Shown: piece after piece, positions 16,015 through 25,070 of the stretch
Position numbering within the stretch: the stretch's first letter is position 1
Layout: each line of letters starts with the position of its first letter
Assembly (NCBI GenBank): GCA_002342685.1
Contig: DDQN01000094.1
Span: forward strand, 1 to 64,000
Origin: Vibrio sp. UBA2441
Lineage (GTDB): Bacteria; Pseudomonadota; Gammaproteobacteria; Enterobacterales; Vibrionaceae
Direction of reading: 5' to 3'
Length of the DNA stretch: 64,000 bases
Position numbers and translations under genes: made by a program
The notes under the pieces: model-generated
Told to the model about the DNA's origin: nothing
The model's database searches: none
What the model saw: only the letters and a program-made list of their open reading frames with translations

Positions 16015-17685
16015 TTATCGGGAGAGAACTTTATTTAGTTCATCTTCAGATATATTTAGATTTTTAGCCCAAGTTTTATAGTCCAGAGCTTTAACGTTGA
16101 CCATTGGTTCATCTTTAATTGCATCGATGACCTCATCAACAAAATTGTTCTGACTCTGGATTTCATCGTCATGAACCAGATGTTTCGGGTATTGTGGGCG
16201 AGCAATGTTTCGGTTTGGATTCGGCACATATTCATTGAGTGTGACAAAGCCACCTTTATCATTAATATAATCCTCATCCCAATGCTCAATCTCATTTTTA
16301 ACCAGTACTTCTCGATAAGGCTGTGCGACATCGTCATAACCGGAACGATCTTTCTCTAACAAGTTAGTTGTCTCAAACGGATCGTCTTTTAGGTTAAACA
16401 ACTCTTCTCGACCACCACCATAGTAATAATTGTATTTGAACTGTTGATCGGTAATTGAGCACCAACGTCGGTTCGATTCAGAGTAAGAGACATACTGATA
16501 TTTTCTGTCTTTCACTTTATTTTGTGCAATCAATGACTCACCCATTAAAGGATAAGGAGACTCAAATTGAACATTAGCGACGTCCATCAATGTAGGGAAA
16601 ATATCATTCAGATCTACATGCTCATTTTCATCAACTGTTGGCTCCATTCCTTTAGGGTATTTCACCATAAAAGGAATGCGAGTAGCAGCATCATAAGGCA
16701 ACCATTTCTGATATAAACCATGGTCACCCAGCATCTCGCCATGATCCGTAGTGAAGAATATGATCGTATTGTCTAACTGGCCTATGTCTTCCAACTTATC
16801 GATCACTCGACCAACATGTTCATCTACGTGAGAAATCATTCCGTAATATACTTCTCGCATACGACGAATATAATTATCGTCTGGTAAGTCACCCAGTAAT
16901 TTGTTCTCCTCTGACAGCTCCGAAAGCGATGTTTCAGAGTGTGCCGGCATTGGGATATCTTTGCCTTTATACTTCTCGGCATACTCTTCAACAGAGTTAA
17001 ATGGTGGATGAGGGGCTATCCAGCTCAAGTACAATAAGAATGGTCGCTTCCCATTGTTCTCTTGCAAGAAATCAATACCTTCATCAGCAACCCATTTTGT
17101 GCCATGTAAATGAGGAGGAAGCACACTGCGCTGCGGCAACATATACAGCAAATTACGAACGCCATGAATATTCATAACATTGCCGTATCCATTGTCTTTT
17201 AAGAACATCGCATAATCGTCATCTTCACGATATTCCGGTACTTCCTCCATCAATTTCAGACGCTCGAAGCCATGATGCTCTCTCATCGGTTGAAAGTGCA
17301 TTTTACCAATCGCCGCCGTTTGATACCCTGAGTTGGCCAATAATCTTGGGAACACAGGAATATCACTTCTCAATCTTGCTGCAAAATCGTTGTCTGCAAT
17401 ACCGTGATATTTAGAACTCACGCCAGTAATAAAATTATGCCTTGCAGGGCAACAAATTGGGTTAGGAGTATAAGCATTTTTATAATTGGTACTCATACCC
17501 GCAAGCTTATCTAAGCATGGTGTATCCATATAAGGATAACCATGCGCTTTGATCGTGTCATATCTCTGCTGATCCGTCATAAGAATCAGTATATTTGGCC
17601 TTTCATCTTTTTTCGCCAAATTTTTGTAGTATTCAGTCACAGCATTTGTTGCATTGAATCCACTTTGGCTTTCTAAGTCTTTCAT
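16015..17685 (-). CDS. Type I sulfatase without signal peptide
   Basis: Sulfatase of the formylglycine-dependent alkaline-phosphatase superfamily. The N-terminal metal site is NILILMTDQQRYDT (residues 31-44). The modified cysteine motif CxPxR is present as CCPAR, with Cys78 as the predicted formylglycine. TTDHGEMLGDHG carries the second metal-binding group. No signal peptide or lipobox is present, so it should act in the cytoplasm on a substrate already imported, presumably by the adjacent TRAP system. No maturation enzyme (FGE or anSME) is in the window. It lies 17 bp after the TRAP binding-protein gene, in the same operon. The sulfated substrate is unknown. Confidence 0.9.
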   Translation of the reverse strand: MKDLESQSGFNATNAVTEYYKNLAKKDERPNILILMTDQQRYDTIKAHGYPYMDTPCLDKLAGMSTNYKNAYTPNPICCPARHNFITGVSSKYHGIADNDFAARLRSDIPVFPRLLANSGYQTAAIGKMHFQPMREHHGFERLKLMEEVPEYREDDDYAMFLKDNGYGNVMNIHGVRNLLYMLPQRSVLPPHLHGTKWVADEGIDFLQENNGKRPFLLYLSWIAPHPPFNSVEEYAEKYKGKDIPMPAHSETSLSELSEENKLLGDLPDDNYIRRMREVYYGMISHVDEHVGRVIDKLEDIGQLDNTIIFFTTDHGEMLGDHGLYQKWLPYDAATRIPFMVKYPKGMEPTVDENEHVDLNDIFPTLMDVANVQFESPYPLMGESLIAQNKVKDRKYQYVSYSESNRRWCSITDQQFKYNYYYGGGREELFNLKDDPFETTNLLEKDRSGYDDVAQPYREVLVKNEIEHWDEDYINDKGGFVTLNEYVPNPNRNIARPQYPKHLVHDDEIQSQNNFVDEVIDAIKDEPMVNVKALDYKTWAKNLNISEDELNKVLSR

Positions 17686-17702
17686 TATTCTACCTATACA
17701 GA

Positions 17703-18704
17703 TTACTTAGATTCACTCACAGCTTGTACTACAGCTGCGTATGCAGGACCTTTAGCTTGGAACTCTTTTTTAAGGCCATCGAATGAGTTAGCTAACTTAT
17801 CTAAGTTTGGTTGAGTAACCACCATGCCCGCTTGCTTAAACTTATTGATCAGGTTTTGCTCATCTTTAAGGTAATCAGCCGTCACTGACTCAGCCGCCAG
17901 CTCAGCCCCTTTTTTAACAATGGCGCGGTACTGTTCAGGTACTCGCTTCCAGCTCAGATCACTAATAACAACATTCATACCGATAGTAATGTGTTTAGTC
18001 AGTGCTAGGTATTTCTGAACTTCATAAAACTTAGCAGAGTCAATGATAGATAATGGATTTTCCTGCCCGTCTACAGCGTTGGTTTTCAGTGCTAAATACA
18101 CTTCAGAAAACGCCATTGGCGTTGGTGATGCACCAAGCTCAGAAACATATGCCATATTCCCTTTAGCTTTAGGTACGCGTATTTTTAATGACGAGAAGTC
18201 TTCAGCACCTTCAATTTTCTTCTCTGTTGTCGTGGTATTTCGTGCACCACCGTAGGCTAATGAAAGTTGACGCCAGTTGTACTTAGTTAAGATTTCCTGC
18301 TTTTTCTCTGTGAAGTATTCAGTTTCTGAGAAACGCTTTATATGTTCAAATCCAGAAAATACGTACGGATACTGAAGTAGAGTCAGTTCAGGCATAAATA
18401 CGTTATAGCGACCATAGTTTACATACCCCAAATCTAACGTCCCAGCCGTCATTTGCTCCATCACTTCCAAGTCATCACCCAGTTGTGAACTCGGATATAT
18501 TTTAATGTCAAGATTACCTTCCGTATTTTTCTTAACATAATCGGCCATTATTTTAGCCGCTTTATATTCATTTGACTGAGTTCCTTGAACCATTGCAAAC
18601 TTTAATTCATCGATCTCTCCATCATTTGAACCAAAAAAAGCTGATGCTTGAAATGATACGGCAGAAGAAAGAACTATTGGTAAAATCAGATTCATCTTTT
18701 TCAT
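17703..18704 (-). CDS. TRAP transporter periplasmic binding protein (DctP family, SiaP-like)
   Basis: Periplasmic solute receptor that hands an organic acid to the DctQM membrane pair. The signal peptide is at residues 1-22 (ends SFQASA). The arginine that binds the ligand carboxylate is in the block LKIRVPKAKGNMAY, and SPTPMAFSEVYLALKTNAVDGQENPL follows. These stretches closely resemble the sialic-acid receptor SiaP as I remember it, but the GGARNTTTTEK loop differs from SiaP's GTRETTSNR, so the ligand may be a modified sialic acid or a different acid sugar. Spacing to dctM is 9 bp. Confidence 0.9.
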   Translation of the reverse strand: MKKMNLILPIVLSSAVSFQASAFFGSNDGEIDELKFAMVQGTQSNEYKAAKIMADYVKKNTEGNLDIKIYPSSQLGDDLEVMEQMTAGTLDLGYVNYGRYNVFMPELTLLQYPYVFSGFEHIKRFSETEYFTEKKQEILTKYNWRQLSLAYGGARNTTTTEKKIEGAEDFSSLKIRVPKAKGNMAYVSELGASPTPMAFSEVYLALKTNAVDGQENPLSIIDSAKFYEVQKYLALTKHITIGMNVVISDLSWKRVPEQYRAIVKKGAELAAESVTADYLKDEQNLINKFKQAGMVVTQPNLDKLANSFDGLKKEFQAKGPAYAAVVQAVSESK

Positions 18705-18713
18705 ATTAAATTC

Positions 18714-19994
18714 CTATCCTAATAGATTTGGTAAAAACATAACTAATTGAGGGAACATGATTAGAATTCCCAACGTTGCAAACAATGGTAATATAAACGG
18801 GATAACACCTTTTATTACTGTGGTTGCTGGAATATCACCCACCTTCGATACCATAAATAATGCGGTTCCCATTGGTGGCGTTAAAATACCTATCATTAAT
18901 GTCAGGATTGTCAAAATACCGAAATAAACCGGGTCAACACCTAGAGCAGTAACAACAGGAACAAAAATTGGAACAACTAAAACCAATAGAGGTAATGAAT
19001 CAATAAAAATACCGAGAATAAACAGTGCACACAAAATAAGTATTACAGAGACTGTGGCATTATCAGAAATAGTGCTAAAGAATAAACCAACATCGAGAGC
19101 AATTTGTTCTCTAGAAATAATTTGCCCAATGAATCCAACACCCATAATCATCAAACCAACAACACCAGAAATTTTAACGGCTTCAATAAAGTCAATAAAT
19201 ATCTGTTTGATAGTAAGTTCTTTGTAGATAAACAAGCCCAAACCCATCGAATAAACAGTGGCAATAACCGCAGCTTCTGTTGGTGTAAAATAGCCAGAGA
19301 AGATCCCACCAATAATAATAACGGGAGTCAGTAATGCCCAAAATGCCGATTTAAAATGGAAACATCGTTCTGGTAGTGTCGCTTTCGGACTTTTTGCATA
19401 TCCACGTTTTTTAGCCAGATAATAAGCCATCGCCATTAAGCAACAAGCCATTACTAGTCCAGGGATAAATCCTGCTAAGAATAATTTAGAAATAGACTGA
19501 TTGGCCACAATACCATACATAACCAATGGCATACTTGGCGGTACTAGCGGACCAATGATACAAGAGGCAGCGGTCAATCCTCCATTGTAATCATCGTCGT
19601 AACCAGCCTTACGCATGGTTTTAATTTCAAGTTGACCAAGCCCTCCAGCGTCAGCTAATGCAGATCCTGACATACCAGAAAAAAGTAAACTTGCAAATAT
19701 ATTTACGTGCCCCATGCCTCCGGTAAAGTGTCCTAACATAGCCTTAGAAAAGTTAAATATTCTATCGGTAATGCCAGAGCTGTTCATTAGCTTACCCGTT
19801 AAGGTAAAAAATGGTACAGCTAATAAACTGAACGAATTCAATCCATCTATAAATTTCACACCAGTATAAGCAATTAAATATCCTTCTCCGCTAACAAAGA
19901 AGAAAGTAATAGAGCCAATAATTAGAGAGAAACCAACAGGAAGGCCAATAGCTAATAAAAAAAGCCAAACGGCCACCATAATTGCAATATCCAT
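18714..19994 (-). CDS. TRAP transporter large permease (DctM/SiaM family)
   Basis: Large membrane subunit of the sodium-driven TRAP transporter, with about 12 hydrophobic helices in 426 residues. Family blocks include LLAVPFFTLTGKLMNSSGIT, the GMSGSALADAGGLGQLEIKTM loop and PTEAAVIATVYS near the centre. Start ATG at 19994 with AAGGAA upstream. It is the translocation pathway for the ligand of the downstream DctP protein. The gene order dctQ-dctM-dctP differs from the P-first order of many siaPQM operons. Confidence 0.94.
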   Translation of the reverse strand: MDIAIMVAVWLFLLAIGLPVGFSLIIGSITFFFVSGEGYLIAYTGVKFIDGLNSFSLLAVPFFTLTGKLMNSSGITDRIFNFSKAMLGHFTGGMGHVNIFASLLFSGMSGSALADAGGLGQLEIKTMRKAGYDDDYNGGLTAASCIIGPLVPPSMPLVMYGIVANQSISKLFLAGFIPGLVMACCLMAMAYYLAKKRGYAKSPKATLPERCFHFKSAFWALLTPVIIIGGIFSGYFTPTEAAVIATVYSMGLGLFIYKELTIKQIFIDFIEAVKISGVVGLMIMGVGFIGQIISREQIALDVGLFFSTISDNATVSVILILCALFILGIFIDSLPLLVLVVPIFVPVVTALGVDPVYFGILTILTLMIGILTPPMGTALFMVSKVGDIPATTVIKGVIPFILPLFATLGILIMFPQLVMFLPNLLG

Positions 19995-20003
19995 TATTAT
20001 TCC

Positions 20004-20471
20004 TTACTTATTATTTTTCTGTCTAATTAGACGTTGGATAAACCGAATTAACATGAGTATTGAAATAACAGGTAGTGCGCCATAAAGATATGATGAAGAA
20101 ATACCAAGGCCAACCATTTCAATAACAGCCTTTCTTTCTGTTAGTTCTAAACCAACTAAGATGAAAACAATGATGGATATAAATGTGCAAAGACCAATTA
20201 TTATGCCTACTAATTTAGCTAATCCATTAGATAACTTACCATCTAATAAGTCGATACCTACATGACCATTATCTTTGATGCAACTTGACACCCCTAAAAG
20301 AGCAATATAGACAAATAACAACATTGATAATTCTTCAGACCAAACCAATGGGTTATTAAACACCTGACGGAAGAGGATCTGAACTATTAATACAAAGAAC
20401 ATCAGAGCAAAAATCCCGGCCCCTACCCACTCTTCAAAATTATCAAAAAACTGATTTAACGCTTTCTTCAC
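20004..20471 (-). CDS. TRAP transporter small permease (DctQ family)
   Basis: Four-helix small membrane subunit of the TRAP transporter. I place the start at GTG 20471 (VKKALNQFF) because GGAGG lies 4 bases before it; the frame can be read 7 codons further up to a TTG at 20492 that has no ribosome binding site. Helices are visible around residues 17-38, 45-65, 85-110 and 125-145. The family block is NNPLVWSEELSMLLFVYIALLG. First gene of the transporter operon, downstream of the RpiR gene. Confidence 0.88.
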   Translation of the reverse strand: MKKALNQFFDNFEEWVGAGIFALMFFVLIVQILFRQVFNNPLVWSEELSMLLFVYIALLGVSSCIKDNGHVGIDLLDGKLSNGLAKLVGIIIGLCTFISIIVFILVGLELTERKAVIEMVGLGISSSYLYGALPVISILMLIRFIQRLIRQKNNK

Positions 20472-20497
20472 ATAACCTCCAATAACTCCCAAAACTC

Positions 20498-20549
20498 AAT
20501 GAAGAAAATTTACTTCAAAAAAGATATTGCAGTAAAGTTTTTCTTCATT
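20498..20549. promoter_or_regulatory. Inverted repeat in the leader of the TRAP operon
   Basis: AATGAAGAAAATTTACT at 20498-20514 is repeated in inverse as AGTAAAGTTTTTCTTCATT at 20531-20549, with a two-base insertion. The left part also contains the small palindrome TGAAG-N8-CTTCA. It lies directly before dctQ, a plausible operator for the neighbouring RpiR regulator or an RNA hairpin. A second inverted repeat, CACTCAAT (20651-20658) with ATTGAGTG (20686-20693), is near the rpiR 3' end. Confidence 0.45.
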
Positions 20550-20722
20550 TTTAGTCGAAAAATGCGATACGAAACAAGTTCCGTGCAGAAATTGAAGTGA
20601 ATCTAATTTATTTTAATTAATAAAATAATTATAAGAAGAGTAAGGTTTGACACTCAATAAGTCATTGAATGTAAGTGCAATGTTAATTGAGTGAAGATAA
20701 AACTATTATTTCGTCAGGATGC

Positions 20723-21550
20723 TTATACCATTAGTTCCATCGTCGCTTCTGCCGTCTGATTGAAATCTTTTTCGTATTCAGGGTACTTTTCTATCAAACT
20801 ATTAATGATGATATCAATCAGTAATAATGCCCCAACCTTAGAGGCAAACGCACCTCCTGTTAATGGACCCTCGGGTCTGGCCGCAACAAGTGTTTCATTA
20901 GCAATAGAGGCTAGTGGACTATGATAAATGTTTGAAAGTGCCGCGAGTGGTGACCCGCTTTGAACGACTAATGAGGCCACATGTATCACTTCTTTCGTTG
21001 AGCCGGAACTGGAAATGGCAAACCACATGTCCCCTTTTCCCCGAACCGCATTCATTGAAGCCATATGGGTATCATTAAAACAAACACACAATTTTCCTAA
21101 TCGCGTCAATCTATAAGCTAAGTAACTTCCAACAACAGAAGACGCACCAACGGCTACACAATTTATAAACTCTGACTGATGTATTAACTCACATACTGCC
21201 TGAATTGTTTTTCGATCAATGAGCTCCTCGGTATCCTGCAAGGCCGTCATCGCAAGCTGCGTTGAGACTTTACATACATCATTGCTGTTAATTTTTTCTG
21301 TCGGCTTAGCGCTAGAGCTCAGATCTTTTGCCAATGCCATACGAAAATCAGAATAACCTTTGAAACCAAAATCCCGGCACATCCGAATCACCGAGGCTTC
21401 ACTGGTCTTCGTATCACGTGCTAACTCAGTAATGGTTTGAAACTGAACAGTTTCAGGGTTTTGAGCGACATAATCAGCGACTTCGCGCAATTTTGGGCTT
21501 AAAGCCGATGTTTTAGACCTAAGTCTGACGAGTAAATTTTTCATTGCCAT
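20723..21550 (-). CDS. RpiR/MurR family transcriptional regulator (HTH + SIS domain)
   Basis: Likely controls the TRAP-sulfatase-sialidase cluster directly downstream. The N-terminal HTH (RpiR type) covers about residues 1-75, with recognition region KTSEASVIRMCRDFGFKGYSDFRMALAKDL. The SIS sugar-phosphate-binding domain covers about residues 125-250 (VAVGASSVVGSYLAYRLTRLGK and FAISSSGSTKEVIHVA). NanR of Vibrio sialic-acid clusters is of this type. The effector is probably a phosphosugar made from the imported ligand. Start ATG at 21550 with GGAA upstream. Confidence 0.88.
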   Translation of the reverse strand: MAMKNLLVRLRSKTSALSPKLREVADYVAQNPETVQFQTITELARDTKTSEASVIRMCRDFGFKGYSDFRMALAKDLSSSAKPTEKINSNDVCKVSTQLAMTALQDTEELIDRKTIQAVCELIHQSEFINCVAVGASSVVGSYLAYRLTRLGKLCVCFNDTHMASMNAVRGKGDMWFAISSSGSTKEVIHVASLVVQSGSPLAALSNIYHSPLASIANETLVAARPEGPLTGGAFASKVGALLLIDIIINSLIEKYPEYEKDFNQTAEATMELMV

Positions 21551-21644
21551 TTGGCTTCCTGTATTTATAAACGGCCTTATAAGACGAAGTCATTAAACAT
21601 CAATAAGTAATGTCTATTTTTATTATTTATTAATTTGTTATTTA

Positions 21645-21675
21645 GATTACAAAAAAATCTCGTTTTTTTGTAATC
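21645..21675. promoter_or_regulatory. Perfect inverted repeat upstream of rpiR
   Basis: GATTACAAAAAAA (21645-21657) and its complement TTTTTTTGTAATC (21663-21675) flank a five-base centre. It lies about 95 bp upstream of the rpiR start. It could be an operator for autoregulation (the half-site TGTAAT resembles sites of the RpiR-family protein HexR) or an intrinsic hairpin with a T-rich arm. Confidence 0.45.
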
Positions 21676-21833
21676 AGACAATAACCGACATTAAATTGAA
21701 ATAATTCTTCACAGAGTAAACTTATTAGGAAAATTATTAGGAAAATTATTTTCACCAATACTACAATAAAGTAGAAGCATGAGTAAAATTATGTTTTCAT
21801 TTTATTTGTATTAAATGGGAAGTGTAGACTTTC

Positions 21834-21860
21834 CGGAGCCTATCACTGAGATAGGCTCCG
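21834..21860. terminator. Hairpin after the second MCP gene
   Basis: CGGAGCCTATC / GATAGGCTCCG with an ACTGA loop, 31 bp after the MCP stop codon. The stem is strong but the T-run is poor, so termination is likely but not certain. Confidence 0.6.
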
Positions 21861-21890
21861 AAATTAAGACAGGCTGAAATAACTTTGTAA

Positions 21891-23897
21891 TTATTTTTTT
21901 ATTTTAAATTGAGAAATCAGTTCACTTTGCTCCGAAGACAATCGGTTCAGAGATTCACTGTTTCTGGCCGCCTCTTCGGCATCATTGGCAATACTCAGCG
22001 TCATATCGGAAATACCAACAATATTTTGTGCTACTTCTTTAGCTACCGCACTTTGTTCTTCAGAAGCCGTTGCGATTGAGCGGCTCATATCATTAATATG
22101 CGTCAGGCTTCCAACCATCGCCTCCAGAGAGTCGTTGGTTTCATTAGTCTGTTTCACTGATTGTTCTGCATGCTCCAGGTTATTGCTAACAATGTTGACC
22201 GCCTGATCCGCTTTTCCTTGTAGGCTATCTATCATTTCACCAATTTCATTTGCCGATTGCTGAGTACGGGTCGCGAGCGAACGTACTTCATCGGCAACCA
22301 CTGCAAACCCCCGCCCATGCTCACCAGCACGCGCCGCTTCAATTGCCGCATTAAGTGCAAGCAAATTCGTTTGTTCCGAAATCGACTGGATAACCGTTAA
22401 GATTTCACCAATTTGCTGAGATTCGGTCGATAGCAGTGTAATGACTTGAGTGGCCTCATCTAATGACTCTTGTAAGCGCCGTACAAACCTAAGGTTCTTC
22501 TGCATATTGCCCATATTGGACTGAGCCAATTCAGTGACCTGATCGACTTCATGACTCGTTTCAGAAGCATGTGCTGCCACTTCGTTAACGGCATGCTCCA
22601 TCTCTGTTACGGCAGTTGCAATTGAGTCGGTCTGTTTACGCTGCTGGCTCACATCTGCATTGGTTTTTTGACTCATACTAAAGCTATCATTAGCGACACT
22701 ACTTACGGTTTCCGCTGACTGATGTATTTTAGTGATGAGATCACTAAGCTTGTCACTTAAATCATTAATATTGTCGGCAATTAAGCCCAGTTCGGATTGA
22801 AAGCTAACGTCTATACGATGACTCAAGTCCCCGTTTGCTAACTTATCAATTGCCTGAATGATTTTGTTTAAAGGATTTCGAATTGAACGTACCACCGTGA
22901 CTGTAACAACAATCGCCACCAGCATAGAAACTAACGCCAACATAACGTTGATCATTAACGATTTGCTTAGCTCAGATTCGGCATTTGTTAATGCAGTTTC
23001 TGACATATTTCTGATTTCAGAAATAATGGTATTCGACTCAGCAATAAGCCGATCCATCTCATCGGCTATCTCGCTAAGCAATTGGGAGCTTTGATCATTG
23101 AGCGCAATATACTGGAGGTGTTGTTGCAACAAGCCATCAGAATTTACAATTGCCTGAGTCAGGAGTTCAAGATAAAGATTGATGCTATCTTCACTCACTG
23201 GCATCTCTTTTGTTACTCTTTCGGCTTTTTCTTTAAATCTTTCTAAATAAGCACTTAATTCTGTTTTTAACGAGGTTACTTCTTCTTCTTTAACCACAGC
23301 GAGTACTTTTTGTAGATATGCCTCAGCACCTTTACCTTGATTTAATATGAACTCCAAATCCCAAATAGTCTGCTGCATTGCTTCATCTTTTGCATCCGCA
23401 ATTAAATCATTCAAATCTTGTTGAAAGAAGATCCACTCACCATCAAACTTATTCAATTCCGCGGTAGAAAACACCCTAGCGGCAATTCTTTGATCATGTA
23501 TATCTAAATGCTGAGTTGCATCAGCCAGTAATTTCGATGCATCTTGATTAAGTTCAGTCAGTTGGTTCCTCAAATTAGGGTAATTTGAAAGCTCTTTGTT
23601 AAATACAGCGATCGTATCTGCATAGGATTGACTCGCCTCATTGAAACTATGCCGCAGTTCATTTCGCCGTTGTTCCGTATCACTGTTCGCATGGACTAAC
23701 ATAGAGCGGTTCACGTTTTGAAGGTGCTGACTCAGTGTATTAGAACGGTCCAACAGCCCGGTAAGCGTTGAGGCCGTAAGCTCAAGTTGAGCAGCCATAC
23801 GAACTTGGGAGAAATAAGAAGAAGTACTGATCGCCAAAACGAACAAGGTTACTACTACAAACCCCAGCACAATGCGCTGAATAAGCGATAGTTGCAT
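21891..23897 (-). CDS. Methyl-accepting chemotaxis protein
   Basis: Classical transmembrane chemoreceptor. Helix 1 is at about residues 8-29 (IVLGFVVVTLFVLAIS). A periplasmic all-helical ligand domain of about 270 residues follows. Helix 2 is at about 315-337 (NVMLALVSMLVAIVVTVTVV), then HAMP (SIRNPLNKIIQAIDKLANGDLSHRI). The signalling hairpin has the conserved tip SEQTNLLALNAAIEAARA. I prefer ATG 23897 over the GTG one codon earlier because AGAGG is better spaced from it. The long helical sensor suggests a helical-bimodular or four-helix-bundle type. Its position beside the sialidase/TRAP module hints at sensing the same nutrient, but this is inference. Confidence 0.93.
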   Translation of the reverse strand: MQLSLIQRIVLGFVVVTLFVLAISTSSYFSQVRMAAQLELTASTLTGLLDRSNTLSQHLQNVNRSMLVHANSDTEQRRNELRHSFNEASQSYADTIAVFNKELSNYPNLRNQLTELNQDASKLLADATQHLDIHDQRIAARVFSTAELNKFDGEWIFFQQDLNDLIADAKDEAMQQTIWDLEFILNQGKGAEAYLQKVLAVVKEEEVTSLKTELSAYLERFKEKAERVTKEMPVSEDSINLYLELLTQAIVNSDGLLQQHLQYIALNDQSSQLLSEIADEMDRLIAESNTIISEIRNMSETALTNAESELSKSLMINVMLALVSMLVAIVVTVTVVRSIRNPLNKIIQAIDKLANGDLSHRIDVSFQSELGLIADNINDLSDKLSDLITKIHQSAETVSSVANDSFSMSQKTNADVSQQRKQTDSIATAVTEMEHAVNEVAAHASETSHEVDQVTELAQSNMGNMQKNLRFVRRLQESLDEATQVITLLSTESQQIGEILTVIQSISEQTNLLALNAAIEAARAGEHGRGFAVVADEVRSLATRTQQSANEIGEMIDSLQGKADQAVNIVSNNLEHAEQSVKQTNETNDSLEAMVGSLTHINDMSRSIATASEEQSAVAKEVAQNIVGISDMTLSIANDAEEAARNSESLNRLSSEQSELISQFKIKK

Positions 23898-24034
23898 CAC
23901 AAACCTCTATACATAAAGTGAAAAACGTTCAACAGACATAGTCAATTGTTTATATCGGCACATCATACTGATAGTTTAGTTAAGATAGTGAAATTTTAAA
24001 TGTTCCTAAAAAAATATAGATATAGCACATATAA

Positions 24035-24073
24035 AAATACCCCAAGCATACACATCGTATGATTAGGGTATTT
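24035..24073 (-). terminator. Terminator of rraB
   Basis: Outer stem AAATACCC / GGGTATTT with inner CATAC / GTATG, followed on the minus strand by TTTTAT. It lies about 57 bp after the rraB stop codon. A smaller CTGACCA / TGGTCAG repeat lies between. Confidence 0.75.
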
Positions 24074-24129
24074 CTTGTGGTTCGGGCTCTACATTTCACT
24101 GACCAAAAAGACGAATGGTCAGGTAATGG

Positions 24130-24549
24130 TTACTCTTCTTCGATGTCGTCGGCATCTTCTTCTATGATTGCATCTTCACCTTCATAAAAGGTACCCCAGC
24201 CATCATAAATAATGTCGTATTTTTCTGCGAGATTAACCAGTATTTTAACTTGAGCATCAATCATGTCAGCGTCTAAAGCGGATTCCATAGTCGCATCACA
24301 GCACAATAGGCGATTACCATCTTCATCTTCAGTTTCTTCCGCTTCTAACACTTCGAAACCCATTTTAAATGCTTCGACAACGGCTTTTTCCAGCTTGTCA
24401 AAATCTTCCGCGAATAAATGATGTTCTATTTCATACAAGGAATCTGGTTCACTGCCATCTTCTAAAAGTGCCGCAATAATGGCTCTTGTCTCTTCTTTTT
24501 GGAACTCAATTAACTCTTCAACAGAAAGATAGTCATCTTCATGAGACAT
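24130..24549 (-). CDS. rraB: Regulator of RNase E activity RraB
   Basis: Small acidic protein that binds RNase E and inhibits a subset of its cleavages (formerly YjgD). The true start is ATG at 24549 (MSHEDDYLS), with GGAG about 8 bases upstream. The frame is open 24 codons further up, but that extension is unrelated to the family. The product has 139 residues with acidic runs (EDEDG, EEDADDIEEE). It marks the core-genome boundary before the arginine island: in the vibrios I remember, rraB lies next to argF. Confidence 0.93.
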   Translation of the reverse strand: MSHEDDYLSVEELIEFQKEETRAIIAALLEDGSEPDSLYEIEHHLFAEDFDKLEKAVVEAFKMGFEVLEAEETEDEDGNRLLCCDATMESALDADMIDAQVKILVNLAEKYDIIYDGWGTFYEGEDAIIEEDADDIEEE

Positions 24550-25070
24550 GTTTGTACTCCGGATAGCAAATGATATGAATGAATCGCCGTGAATATGGCA
24601 CGCTTTTAGGTGAAATGCCACTAGCGATGATAATTAGTGGCGATCTTACTCAACTGGCCAAAAAAAAACAGTGTTTATAAGCAAAAAAACATCATTCGGC
24701 TATTTAGCACATTATCGTGTAGAGCCTGCTGTTTTCTCATTCAATAATTGTGCTTTGTTATTGCTTCTTGCATGAATACACCTAAATTAACAACCAACAA
24801 AATACAATTAAACACTTTCAAATCAACAAGCTACATAGAAATACCAGCAAGACCAATCAGGTAACTAAGCATAACAACGCACTTTCCCTCTTTATTACGC
24901 AAAAAATATAACACCAAACACCCGTAATTTAGGGGCATTTTCCATGATAAAATTTAGAAAACAACATTACTTTCGATATTTTACTCTAGTGTTCTGGTTT
25001 GCATATTGTCTTTATTCTTGCCATAAATAAGTAAGACAATGATTAAACGTTATGAATGTAAGGATACGTA
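24550..25070. other. Regulatory gap between rraB and the first arginine deiminase gene
   Basis: A 520-bp AT-rich region with divergent genes at its two ends, so both promoters should be here. I see no gene. Only weak arginine-box-like half sites occur (TGAAT at 24773 and 25053). The motif ATGAATGTAAGGATA at 25052-25066, containing the ribosome binding site TAAGGA, recurs before the opine dehydrogenase gene at 27584-27598. Confidence 0.5.

Larger units (their letters stand above)
21551..21890. other. Intergenic region upstream of the RpiR gene
   Basis: AT-rich, no gene. It contains a perfect 13-bp inverted repeat at 21645-21675, a short direct repeat (TTAGGAAAATTA twice around 21724-21748) and a GC-rich hairpin at 21834-21860. 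The rpiR promoter must lie here. Confidence 0.6.

Noticed and set aside
24550..24621. Longer N-terminus of RraB starting at 24621
   Set aside because: The extension is unrelated to the family, while ATG 24549 has a well-placed GGAG.
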